Shown here piece by piece: positions 33,359 through 41,792 of a DNA stretch of 64,000 nt. A model generated the notes under the pieces. The model worked only from the letters and a program-made list of their open reading frames with translations. It had not been told where the DNA came from and did not search any database. This DNA is from CAWDZK01 sp963807005 (GTDB lineage: Bacteria > Actinomycetota > Actinomycetes > JACCUZ01). Positions within the stretch are counted from its first letter, which is position 1. Each line of letters starts with the position of its first letter. Made by a program: the position numbers and the translations under genes. The stretch covers positions 1-64,000 of the forward strand of contig CAWDZK010000002.1 of the NCBI GenBank assembly GCA_963807005.1, read 5' to 3'.

Positions 33359-33475
33359 GGCGGGCGACGCTACCCGCCGGCCGACGGACGGGTCGCAACT
33401 GCCTGCTCGGAACTGGTCCTGGGAGCGGTCCCGGCCTCTAGGCTGCCGTCCATCCCACGAGGACGGTCGGTGGAC

Positions 33476-36400
33476 ATGTCGGTGAGATCGGACCGGACGC
33501 CGCTGCCCGACGCACGCAGCAGCGTCGAGGTGGCCGGCGCCGAGGTCCTGCAGATCGGAGTCCTCGGCCAGCTCACCGCGACCCGAGGGGACGCCCGCCT
33601 CGAGCTGGGCGGCCCGCGGCAGCGCGCGGTCCTCGCGCTGCTGGTGCTCGCCCGGGGCGACGTCGTGCCGGCCGACCGGCTCGTCGACGCGCTGTGGGGC
33701 GACGCGACGCCGCCCAGCGCCAGCAGCGCCCTGCAGGCCTACGTGTCGCACCTGCGCAAGCGGCTCGAGCCGGACCGGGGGCCGCGCGACCGCCAGGGGG
33801 TGCTGGCCCGGCAGGGCCCTGGCTACGCCCTGCGCGTCGACGACGACGCGGTGGACGCCTGGCGGTTCGAGCGGCTGCTGCGGCAGGCGGACCAGCACCT
33901 GCGGTCGGACCCGGCGGTCGCGCACCGGCTGCTCGAGCAGGCCCTCGGGCTCTGGCGCGGGCCGGCGTACGCCGACCATGCCGGCGAGAACTGGGCCGAC
34001 GCCGAGGTCGCCCGGCTGACCGGTCTTCGGGCGGTGGCCCGCGAGCAGCTGCTGGAGGCCCGGCTCGGGCAGGGTGAGTCAGCCGTCCTGGTGCCCGAGA
34101 TCGAGGCGCTGGTCGCCGACGACCCACTGCGCGAGGAGAGATGGCGGCTGCTCGTCCTCGCGCTCTACCGGGCCCACCGGCAGGCCGACGCGCTGGCGGC
34201 ACTGCGCCGGGCGCGCACCACGCTGGCCGACGAGCTGGGGGTCGACCCGGGCCCGGCGCTGCGGGCGATCGAGGCGGAGGTGCTGGCGCAGTCCCCCACG
34301 CTGGACGCTCCGGAGCGGCCGCCGCCGACGCACACCGGCGCCCCGGCCGCGCCGGGACGGCCCGCGACCCGGGTGGAGCGGCCCGATCCGCCGACGGAGG
34401 AGATGGTCGACCGGGACCGCGAGATGCAGACCCTGCGGGCCGCGCTGCGGGAGGCGGTCGACGGCCAGGGCCGCCTCGCCCTGATCCAGGGTCCGGCCGG
34501 TATCGGAAAGAGCCGGCTGCTCGCCGAGCTGCGGTCAGAGGCGGTCGCGCGGGGAGCGCTGGTGCTCACCGCGCGGGGCAGCCAGCTCGAGCGGGAGTTC
34601 GCGTTCGGCGCCGCGCGGCAGCTGTTCGAGGGTCAGCTCGCCGACCCCGACCGTCGTGCCACGCTGCTCACCGGGGCAGCCACCTCCGCGGCGACCGTCT
34701 TCGACGACGTCGCCGGCGACCCGCACGCGCGTGCTGACGGCTCGTTCGCGGTGCTGCACGGTCTGTACTGGCTGACCGTGAACCTCAGCGCCATGCAGCC
34801 GCTGGTGCTCGCGGTCGACGACGTCCAGTGGTGCGACGCCGGCTCGGTGCGGGCGCTGGCGTTCCTCCTGCGACGGCTGGAAGGCCTCCCGGTTCTCATC
34901 GCGGCCACCCTCCGCACCGGTGAGCCGTGGGAGGAAGAGACGCTGCTCGCCGAGCTGGCGGAGGACCTCGCGACCGTCGCGGTGAGCCCGGCGCCCCTGT
35001 CGGCGCAGGCGACCGCGCACGTCGTCCGGGGACGGCTGGGTGCCGATGCCCACGACGCGTTCCTGGCCGCCTGCCACCGGACCACGGCCGGCAACCCGCT
35101 GCTGCTGCGTCAGCTGCTCCGGGCGCTGGAGGTCGAGGGGGTGCGGCCGGACGCCTCGCACGCGGACACGGTCAAGGCGATCGGCTCGCGGGCGGTGTCC
35201 AGCATGGTCCTCATGCGGCTGCGCCGGCTGCCGGCGACGTGCACTGCGGCAGCCCGGGCCGTCGCGGTGCTGGGCGACGGCGCCGAGCTCCCGGCTGTCG
35301 CCGCCCTCGCCCGGCTCCCCGACGACGAGACCGCCGCAGCGCTCGCCACCCTGGCCCGCGCGGAGGTCCTTCGGGCCGAGCACCCCCTCGGCTTCGTGCA
35401 CCCGCTGGTCGGCGAGGCCGTGTACGGCGACCTGCCGGCCGCCGAGCGCGAGCTGCACCACGAACGGGCGGCCCGGGTCCTCGACGCCCGCGGCGCCGCC
35501 CCCGAGCAGGTGGCCGCGCACCTCCTCCAGGTGCCACGACGCGGTGAGCCGCGCACGGTGGAGGTGCTGCGCGAGGCGGCCGCCCGGGCGGCCGACCGCG
35601 GAGCCGCCGACAACGCCATCACCTACCTACGGCGCGCCCTGGACGAGCCGCCGCCGGCCGACCTGCGGCCCGGCCTGCACACCGCCGTCGGGGAGGTGGC
35701 TGCGATGAGCGACGGCGTCCTCGCGGTCGACCACCTGCGGTCGGCGTACGCCCTGACGACCGACCGGGCGCGGCGCGGGGCGATCGCCACGACCCTGGCC
35801 CGCACCCTGGTCTTCGCCGGCGCCCACGGCGAGGCCACCCGCTTCGCCCGCGCGGCGCGGACCGAGCTGTCCGACGACGACCTCGGCGACCTCCGGTGCG
35901 GGCTGCGCGCGCTGGAGGGGATCAGCGGCTTCATGCACGGACTGCCCCCGGCCGAGTGGCGGCAGGACCGCGACAGCGTCGACGGCGAGGGCCTGGGGGC
36001 GCGGATGCTCGCCGCCGAGCTGTCCTGGGAGCTGTTCGTCGACGGCCGCGAGCGCGAGCGCGCCATCGAGCTGGCGACCTTCGCCCTGGCCGACGGCGAG
36101 CTGCTCCAGGTCGACACCGGACTGCTGTGGGTGGTCGCCGCCATGGTGCAGCAGCTGTCCGACGAGGACGTCACGGAGTTCTGGGACACCGCGCTGCGGC
36201 ACGCCCACGCCAGAGGGTCGCTGTTCTCCACCCTCTCGGTGCACCTGTGGCGGGGCTGGATGAAGTGGCGCCAGGGCGACCTGCGCGAGGCACTGCAGTC
36301 GTTGACGACCGGGAACGAGCAGAGCGTGATGTGGGGCATGCCGACGGTCGGCACCGCCTACGGCCACGCCGGCATCGCCGGGGTCCTGCTCGACATGGGC

Positions 36401-37183
36401 GATGTCGCCGGAGCCCGCGCCTACCTCGACCGCTACCGCGACGATCCGCGGCTCGGCGACGGTGCCCGGCTGTTCCTCGAGGCCGAGGGGAAGGTCCTGG
36501 TCGCCGAGCACCGGTACGAGGAGGCGCTGGCCGCGTTCGACCTGGCCCGGCTCTGGCTGCGGGACGCCGTGCAGAACCCGATGTGGGCACCGTGGCGCTC
36601 GTACCGGGCGGTGGCGCTGGCCGGCCTGGGCCAGCTGGACGAGGCGGTCGACCTGGTCCGCGAGGAGGTTCGGCTCGCCCGCACCTGGGGCGCCCCGAGC
36701 CTGCTCGGTGAGACGCTGCGCCGCCTCGGCACCCTGCTGTTCCGGCACGGCGAGGACGGCGAGATCGAGCTCCGGGAAGCCGTCACGGTGCTGCACGGGT
36801 CACGCGCCCAGCTGGAGACTGCCCGGGCCGAGCTGGAGCTGGCGCGGGTGCTGCCGTCCGGTGAGGAGCGCGAGCGGCTGCTGCGCTCGGCCCTGGCCGG
36901 CGCGCTGGACTGCGGCTCCCCTGGCCTGTACCGCGAGACGGCGACGCTGCTGCACGCGGCCGGCGTCGACGTCCCGGCCGAGGCCGGCGACGCCGTCGTG
37001 GTGACCTCGACCGAGCGCAGGATGCTGGAGCTGACGGCCGACGGGGCCGGACCGCGGGAGATCGCCCAGGCGCTGTTCCTGACCCCGCACCTGGTCGAGC
37101 GCACCCTGGCCGAGCTGCGCGAGCGGCTCGGCGCGGGCACCGACGCGGAGCTCGCCGAGGCGGTGGCGGCCCCCCGACGATGA
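33476..37183 (+). CDS. SARP/BTAD-type regulator with AAA ATPase and C-terminal helix-turn-helix
   Basis: A 1235-residue AfsR/LuxR-like regulator. An OmpR-type winged helix (~24-118) is followed by the bacterial transcriptional activator domain (~125-270). An ATPase domain has a Walker A GPAGIGKS (339-346) and Walker B LVLAVDDVQWCD. Long tetratricopeptide-like repeats fill ~610-1150. The last ~60 residues (TERRMLELTADGAGPREIAQALFLTPHLVERTLAELRERL in outline) are a LuxR-like helix-turn-helix. Having DNA-binding modules at both ends is unusual for this family. It likely activates secondary metabolism or stress genes after ATP binding. A TAGGCT box at 33438 is a candidate -10. The ATG at 33476 is chosen; the GTG at 33470 is possible. 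Confidence 0.9.
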   Translation: MSVRSDRTPLPDARSSVEVAGAEVLQIGVLGQLTATRGDARLELGGPRQRAVLALLVLARGDVVPADRLVDALWGDATPPSASSALQAYVSHLRKRLEPDRGPRDRQGVLARQGPGYALRVDDDAVDAWRFERLLRQADQHLRSDPAVAHRLLEQALGLWRGPAYADHAGENWADAEVARLTGLRAVAREQLLEARLGQGESAVLVPEIEALVADDPLREERWRLLVLALYRAHRQADALAALRRARTTLADELGVDPGPALRAIEAEVLAQSPTLDAPERPPPTHTGAPAAPGRPATRVERPDPPTEEMVDRDREMQTLRAALREAVDGQGRLALIQGPAGIGKSRLLAELRSEAVARGALVLTARGSQLEREFAFGAARQLFEGQLADPDRRATLLTGAATSAATVFDDVAGDPHARADGSFAVLHGLYWLTVNLSAMQPLVLAVDDVQWCDAGSVRALAFLLRRLEGLPVLIAATLRTGEPWEEETLLAELAEDLATVAVSPAPLSAQATAHVVRGRLGADAHDAFLAACHRTTAGNPLLLRQLLRALEVEGVRPDASHADTVKAIGSRAVSSMVLMRLRRLPATCTAAARAVAVLGDGAELPAVAALARLPDDETAAALATLARAEVLRAEHPLGFVHPLVGEAVYGDLPAAERELHHERAARVLDARGAAPEQVAAHLLQVPRRGEPRTVEVLREAAARAADRGAADNAITYLRRALDEPPPADLRPGLHTAVGEVAAMSDGVLAVDHLRSAYALTTDRARRGAIATTLARTLVFAGAHGEATRFARAARTELSDDDLGDLRCGLRALEGISGFMHGLPPAEWRQDRDSVDGEGLGARMLAAELSWELFVDGRERERAIELATFALADGELLQVDTGLLWVVAAMVQQLSDEDVTEFWDTALRHAHARGSLFSTLSVHLWRGWMKWRQGDLREALQSLTTGNEQSVMWGMPTVGTAYGHAGIAGVLLDMGDVAGARAYLDRYRDDPRLGDGARLFLEAEGKVLVAEHRYEEALAAFDLARLWLRDAVQNPMWAPWRSYRAVALAGLGQLDEAVDLVREEVRLARTWGAPSLLGETLRRLGTLLFRHGEDGEIELREAVTVLHGSRAQLETARAELELARVLPSGEERERLLRSALAGALDCGSPGLYRETATLLHAAGVDVPAEAGDAVVVTSTERRMLELTADGAGPREIAQALFLTPHLVERTLAELRERLGAGTDAELAEAVAAPRR

Positions 37184-37321
37184 CCACCGGCGCGCCGCCC
37201 CCGACTGCCGCGCGTGGCACCGCAAGTCCCTCACAAGGGGGCACCAAGTCCCCGCTCGCACGCTGTTCCCGAGCCCGCCGGCCTGCGCCGGACCCGATAC
37301 CAGCAGTCCCAGGAGGACTCC

Positions 37322-38746
37322 GTGACCGCTTCACCCCTCGTTCCCGAGCGGACCGCCGGCCCGCTCGCCGACGCCTCGTCCCTGCGTGGGCTGTGCGGCG
37401 GCGCCGTACACCTGCCTGGTGACCCTGGCTACGACGACGCCCGGATGCCGTGGAACGTCGCCGTCCAGCAGCGCCCGGCTGCAGTGGCCTACCCGGCCGA
37501 CGCGGCCGAGGTGGCCGAGGTCGTCCGGGCCGCGGCGGCGGCGGGGCTGCAGGTCGCGCCACAGGGCACCGGTCACAACGCCGGCCCCCTGGGCGACCTC
37601 GGGCAGACCGTCCTGCTGCGGACCTCCGGCATGTGCGAGGTCACCGTCGACGTCGAGGCCCGGACGGCCCGGGCCGGGGCCGGTGCCCTCTGGATCGACG
37701 TCGTGGACGCGGTGGCCCCGCACGGGCTGGCCGCACTGCACGGCTCGTCCCCCGACGTCGGCGTCGTCGGCTACTCCGTCGGCGGCGGCATGGGCTGGTA
37801 CGCCCGCGAGCTGGGCCTGGCCACCAACAACATCACTGCCGTGGAGCTCGTGACCGGCGACGGCCGGCTGGTGCGGGCCACCGCCGAGACCGAGCCGGAC
37901 CTGTTCTGGGCCGTCCGCGGCGGCGGCGGGAACTTCGGCGTCGTCACAGCGCTGGAGTTCCGGCTGTTCCCGATCGACACGGCGTACGCCGGGATGCTGG
38001 TGTGGGACCGGTCCGAGGCCGACCGGGTCGTGCGCGCCTGGGCCCGGTGGGCGGTCGACGCCCCGGACTGCGTGACCACGTCGCTTCGGGTGCTGCAGCT
38101 GCCGCCGTTCGAGGAGATCCCGGAGCCGGTGCGGGGCCGCCAGCTGGTGATGATCGACGGTGCCGTGCTGGCCGACGACGACCGGGCCGCCGAGGTGCTC
38201 GCCGACCTGCGGGCGCTCTCCCCGGAGATGGACACCTTCGGCCGGGTGCCGTCGGCGTCACTGGTCCGCCTGCACATGGACCCCGAGGGCCCCACCCCCG
38301 GCGTCAGCTCCACCGCCGTGCTCGGCTCGATGCCGGACGCCGCGGTCGACGCCTTCCTCGAGGTGGTCGGCCACGGGACCAGCCAGTCGCTGCTGGCCGC
38401 CGAGCTGCGGCAGCTCGGTGGCGCGCTCGGCCGCCCGGCCGAGGACGCCGGCGCGGTGCCGATGGTGGACGGCCAGTTCGTGCTGTTCGCCGTCGCGATC
38501 GCGGCGACCCCGGAGATGGGCGCCGCCGGCCAGGCCGACGCGGACACGCTCGTCGCCGCGATGTCGCCGTGGGCCAACGGGACGCAGTACCTCAACTTCG
38601 TCGAGCACGCCTGGGACCCCAGGGCCGGCTACGACGAGGTGTCCTGGGCCCGGCTGCAGGCGGTACGCGCGACCGTCGACCCGGCCGGGGTCCTGCACGC
38701 CAACCACCGGATCCCGGCCGAGGTCACGCTGCCCACCCAGCGCTAG
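37322..38746 (+). CDS. FAD-linked oxidoreductase, berberine-bridge (BBE) type
   Basis: A 474-residue PCMH-type flavoprotein. The FAD-binding half has VAPQGTGHNAGPLGDLGQTVLL (the 'R/QGxGH' loop holding the histidine for covalent FAD) and VGVVGYSVGGGMGWYARELGL. The substrate half has FWAVRGGGGNFGVVTALEF, and the C-terminal BBE segment is YLNFVEHAWDPRAGYDEVSWARLQAV. Such enzymes oxidise sugars, alkaloids or polyketides. The GTG at 37322 has an AGGAGG ribosome-binding site. It lies 138 bp after the SARP regulator on the same strand and is a likely target of it. The normal second covalent Cys is not evident. Confidence 0.85.
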   Translation: MTASPLVPERTAGPLADASSLRGLCGGAVHLPGDPGYDDARMPWNVAVQQRPAAVAYPADAAEVAEVVRAAAAAGLQVAPQGTGHNAGPLGDLGQTVLLRTSGMCEVTVDVEARTARAGAGALWIDVVDAVAPHGLAALHGSSPDVGVVGYSVGGGMGWYARELGLATNNITAVELVTGDGRLVRATAETEPDLFWAVRGGGGNFGVVTALEFRLFPIDTAYAGMLVWDRSEADRVVRAWARWAVDAPDCVTTSLRVLQLPPFEEIPEPVRGRQLVMIDGAVLADDDRAAEVLADLRALSPEMDTFGRVPSASLVRLHMDPEGPTPGVSSTAVLGSMPDAAVDAFLEVVGHGTSQSLLAAELRQLGGALGRPAEDAGAVPMVDGQFVLFAVAIAATPEMGAAGQADADTLVAAMSPWANGTQYLNFVEHAWDPRAGYDEVSWARLQAVRATVDPAGVLHANHRIPAEVTLPTQR

Positions 38747-38754
38747 CAGTTCTG

Positions 38755-38817
38755 CCGCGAGTGGTGGGTTCGGCAGCCGGGAGCGGACATCTCGGGTGCC
38801 GAACCCACCACTCGCGG
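38755..38817. terminator. Large perfect hairpin between convergent genes
   Basis: Perfect 21-bp arms (38755-38775 and 38797-38817, outer end CCGCGAGTGG) enclose a 21-nt loop. It sits between the stop of the flavoenzyme gene and the stop of the urate oxidase gene, which converge. It is well placed as a bidirectional terminator, although no T-run is present. Confidence 0.7.
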
Positions 38818-38851
38818 CCGGGGGTGTGCGGGAGGGAGGGGGAGGCGGGCG

Positions 38852-39747
38852 TCAGACGAAGCCGGGCAGGTCGCGCCAGGCGGCGGGCTCCGGGGCGACG
38901 TCGTCGCGCTCCACGACCACCTCGATCAGCCCGTAGGGCCGGTCGCCGGCGACGAACACCTCCCCCGGGTTGTCCAGGCCGAACGGTGCCAGGTCGACCA
39001 GGTAGTGGTGCTTGTTCGGCGCCGACATCCGCAGCTCGGCGACGTCGCCGCGGGCGTCGAGAACGGCCCGTCCCATCTCCCACAGGCTCTGCTGCAGGGC
39101 GAGGCTGTGCACGGAGCCGAACCGGGACACCAGCAGCGCGCGGATCTCGTCGTACGCCGCGTCGTAGCCGTCGGCCGGGACGGCGGACCACCGCCAGCGC
39201 GCCGTCAGAGCGGTCGCCAGCACGCGGTCGTCGGTGGGCGGCAGGGTGGTCCACTCGTCGACCAGGAAGTCCTTGAACTCCGAGCCGGTCGACTTGAGCA
39301 GCACCAGCCCGGTGAGCCCGGACACCACGTGCGCTCCCCCGTCGTACGCCGTGACCGCCGCTGTTCGCGTCTCGGCGCCGCTGCGGACGAAGGTGTGGTC
39401 GTGCGCCACGCCATCTACCGCCGCGCGGTCCCACCGGCCTCCTCGACCCGCACCTGCGCCGAGGTCACCGGCGCCACGTCGTCGACGAAGTGCCGGGCGA
39501 GCAGCAGGGCGAACTCCTCCACGGTGCCGACCCCGTGCTGCGCGGCGAACGCGTAGACGGTGTTCTTCTGGGTGTCGGTCGGCAGCACCTTCGTCTGGTC
39601 GCCCGCGAGGTGCGCCGCTGCGAAGTCGCCGCGCAGCGACGACGAGACCGTGAGGTCGCGCAGCTCGTGCCGGGCCGTGTCGCGCACGACCCGCACCAGC
39701 CGTGACTCCGACTTCCCGTACCTGGTGTCTCCCAGCCGGATCGCCAT
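38852..39747 (-). pseudogene. Urate oxidase (uricase), frameshift near 39434
   Basis: Cofactor-free uricase oxidises urate to 5-hydroxyisourate. The N-terminal half (39747 to ~39435) has AIRLGDTRYGKSESRLVRVV and the catalytic LPTDTQKNTVYAFAAQHGV. The C-terminal half (from WDRAAVDGVAHDHTFVRSG to PGFV at 38852) continues in another frame, with LVLLKSTGSEFKDFLVDEWTT and APNKHHYLVDL. The first frame stops at 39415 after EEAGGTARR, and one missing base (or two extra) at 39434-39435 reconciles them. The total span of 896 bp is one short of 299 codons, which supports a lost base. It is the last gene of the operon, 6 bp after the HIU hydrolase. As written the enzyme would be dead. Confidence 0.88.
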
Positions 39748-39753
39748 CGGTGC

Positions 39754-40074
39754 TCAGCTCCCGCGGTAGGTCGAGAAGGAGTACGGCGACAGCAGCAGCG
39801 GCACGTGCAGGTGCTCGTCCGACTCGGTCACCGCGAAGGTGACGACGACCTCCGGGTAGAACGACTCGCGTCCCTGCCCGAGGAACCACTCCCAGGTCGC
39901 GAACCGGATCCGGTAGATGCCGGGCTCGAGCCGGTCCGGGCCGAGGTCGCGCAGCCGCCCGTCGTCGTCGGTGCGGCCCTCCGCGTGGACGCCGCCGCCT
40001 TCCAGCACGACCGGCATGCCGGCTGCGGGCAGACCGGTGACCGTGTCGAGCACGTGGGTCGTGACCAGGCTCAT
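39754..40074 (-). CDS. uraH: 5-hydroxyisourate hydrolase (transthyretin-like)
   Basis: A 106-residue HIUase that opens 5-hydroxyisourate to OHCU. The signature residues are all there: VTTHVLDTVTGLPAAGMPV (catalytic His), the Arg strand IYRIRF, and the C-terminal tetrapeptide-type end HLHVPLLLSPYSFSTYRGS with the YRGS motif and two further His. The ATG at 40074 overlaps the stop of the OHCU decarboxylase gene by 4 bp. It works between urate oxidase and OHCU decarboxylase, which flank it. Confidence 0.97.
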   Translation of the reverse strand: MSLVTTHVLDTVTGLPAAGMPVVLEGGGVHAEGRTDDDGRLRDLGPDRLEPGIYRIRFATWEWFLGQGRESFYPEVVVTFAVTESDEHLHVPLLLSPYSFSTYRGS

Positions 40075-41792
40075 GCGGTGCTCCCTTCGGTGGCCAGCCG
40101 CTCCAGCCGCAGCGCGTTGATCTTCCCCAGCTCGCGGCGTACGACGGTGCGCTCGTACGCCGGCTCGTTGGCCAGCCGCGACCGCAGCACGGCCAGCAGC
40201 TCGGCCCCGGAGCGACCGCTCGCGCAGACCAGGTAGACGTGGCCGAACCGCTCCTCGTACTCCCGGTTTCCCTCGGCCAGCGCGGCCTTGGTCTCCTCGC
40301 CCACACCGGACTGCTCGCGCTGCGACGACGCGTGCTCGCTGCGCTCGCCGATCCGCGGGTGGCCGGCCATCGCCTCGTCGAGGTCGCTCTCGTCCAGTGC
40401 TGCCAGTGCGGCGTCGGCGGTCCGCAGCAGGGCCGGGAGGTCGCCGTACGGCGCGGCGCCCGACACCAGGTCCACCCACCGCCGCGACGCGCAGACGGCC
40501 AGCAGTGCCTCGCGCAGCGCGTCCGCGGGCAGCTCGTCCAGCGCGAGCGGCTCGGGGCTGGGCGCCCGTCGGGCCAGCCGGCGCAGCTCAGCGGGCTCCG
40601 GGCCCCCTGCCAGCGCGATCTCGTCGGCGTCGACCGCGCCGCAGTCCACAGCGCGCAGGACGAAGGCGGCCAGCGCGAACGCGGTGGCCGGCTCGTCGAG
40701 GACGCCGCTCTCCCGGCGGTCCAGGTAGGCCCGGAGGCGGGCCAGCGCGGCGCGCAGTCCGGAGCGGTAGAACGCGAACGTCGCCAGGTAGCGGGTCGGC
40801 AGCTGCGCGGGGTGCAGGTCCCACCCCTGGTAGATGCCCCGCTCGAGCGACCGGCGCACCAGCCGCGAGTGCAGGGCCCAGGCCGCCTCGACGTGGTCCC
40901 GGTCCCCCACCGGCAGCACGTTGGTCGAGCCGTCACTGACCCGGACGCCGGTCTGCGCCGCGGCGACCTGCATGACGTCCTTGGCGTGGTCGGCCACCGG
41001 GTGGTCCATCGCCTGGTGCGCCGGGGCCACCCCGAGCGAGGCGCTGTAGTCGTAGGTGCCGTAGTGCAGGCCGGTGCAGCGGCCGGCGGACGCGTGCACG
41101 ACCTGCGCGAGCGTGGCGGTGCCGTCAGCTCCGAGCACCGCCTGGGGCGTCTCGACCTGGACCTCGAACCGCAGCGTCCCGGCGGGCAGCCCGTGCGAGA
41201 CCTCGAGCCGGTCGCAGAGCAGCACCATCGCGCGCACCTGCTCGACCGAGGTCACCTTCGGCAGGGTCACCACGAAACCGGGCGGCAGGCTGCTGCCCAG
41301 CTCGGCCAGCACCAGGTCGAGCGAGCGCACGCCGCGGCGCCGGGTGGCCGCCTCCATGGACTTCACCCGCACGCCGCGCACCAGCGGCGCGGCCGGACCG
41401 GCCAAGGTGGCGAGGACCTGGCCGGCGGCGGTCGCGTGCCGGTCCTCCTCCTCGTCGGGCCGGTGGCCGTAGCCGTCCTCGAGGTCGGCCCGCAGGTCCT
41501 CCACCGGCTGGCGGGCGAGCTTGTCGACGACCCGTGGCCAGACCTCGGCGACCAGCGCCGGGCCGAGCCCGGTGATGCCGGTCATGGTCGCGGCGTCCTC
41601 GCCCTCGACCGCGGCCAGCGCCTCGGCGCCGACACGGTCGAGCACGTCGGCGCCGATCCGGTCGGCGGGCAGGTAGAGGGTGTGCACCGGCTGCGGTGTC
41701 GCGGGCTCGCCCGGCCAGCCGGCGGCCAGCGCGGTGTCCCACGGGGTCAGCAGCGCGTCCAGCTCCCCGAGCACGCCGTCCGGCAGGGTCAT
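40071..41792 (-). CDS. uraD: DUF6986 (aldolase/CitE-like) - OHCU decarboxylase fusion
   Basis: A 573-residue two-domain protein. Residues 1-~400 are DUF6986, a TIM-barrel-like domain related to HpcH/HpaI and citrate-lyase beta proteins. It has an acidic DLEDGYG (103-109) and RFEVQVETPQAV (208-219), which resemble the metal-binding Asp/Glu of that superfamily. Residues ~410-573 are OHCU decarboxylase, with catalytic His478 (GHPRIG) and Glu493 (SSQREQSG), giving S-allantoin. The ATG at 41792 overlaps the allantoicase stop. An upstream GTG at 41807 would overlap more and is unlikely. The N-terminal reaction is unknown; position suggests a C2/C3 acid derived from ureides. Confidence 0.9.
   Translation of the reverse strand: MTLPDGVLGELDALLTPWDTALAAGWPGEPATPQPVHTLYLPADRIGADVLDRVGAEALAAVEGEDAATMTGITGLGPALVAEVWPRVVDKLARQPVEDLRADLEDGYGHRPDEEEDRHATAAGQVLATLAGPAAPLVRGVRVKSMEAATRRRGVRSLDLVLAELGSSLPPGFVVTLPKVTSVEQVRAMVLLCDRLEVSHGLPAGTLRFEVQVETPQAVLGADGTATLAQVVHASAGRCTGLHYGTYDYSASLGVAPAHQAMDHPVADHAKDVMQVAAAQTGVRVSDGSTNVLPVGDRDHVEAAWALHSRLVRRSLERGIYQGWDLHPAQLPTRYLATFAFYRSGLRAALARLRAYLDRRESGVLDEPATAFALAAFVLRAVDCGAVDADEIALAGGPEPAELRRLARRAPSPEPLALDELPADALREALLAVCASRRWVDLVSGAAPYGDLPALLRTADAALAALDESDLDEAMAGHPRIGERSEHASSQREQSGVGEETKAALAEGNREYEERFGHVYLVCASGRSGAELLAVLRSRLANEPAYERTVVRRELGKINALRLERLATEGSTA

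Noticed and set aside
38852..40936. A single minus-strand frame spanning urate oxidase, HIU hydrolase and part of the OHCU decarboxylase gene.
   Set aside because: Only its last ~195 codons (uricase C-terminus) are real coding sequence; the rest is out-of-frame translation of the neighbours.
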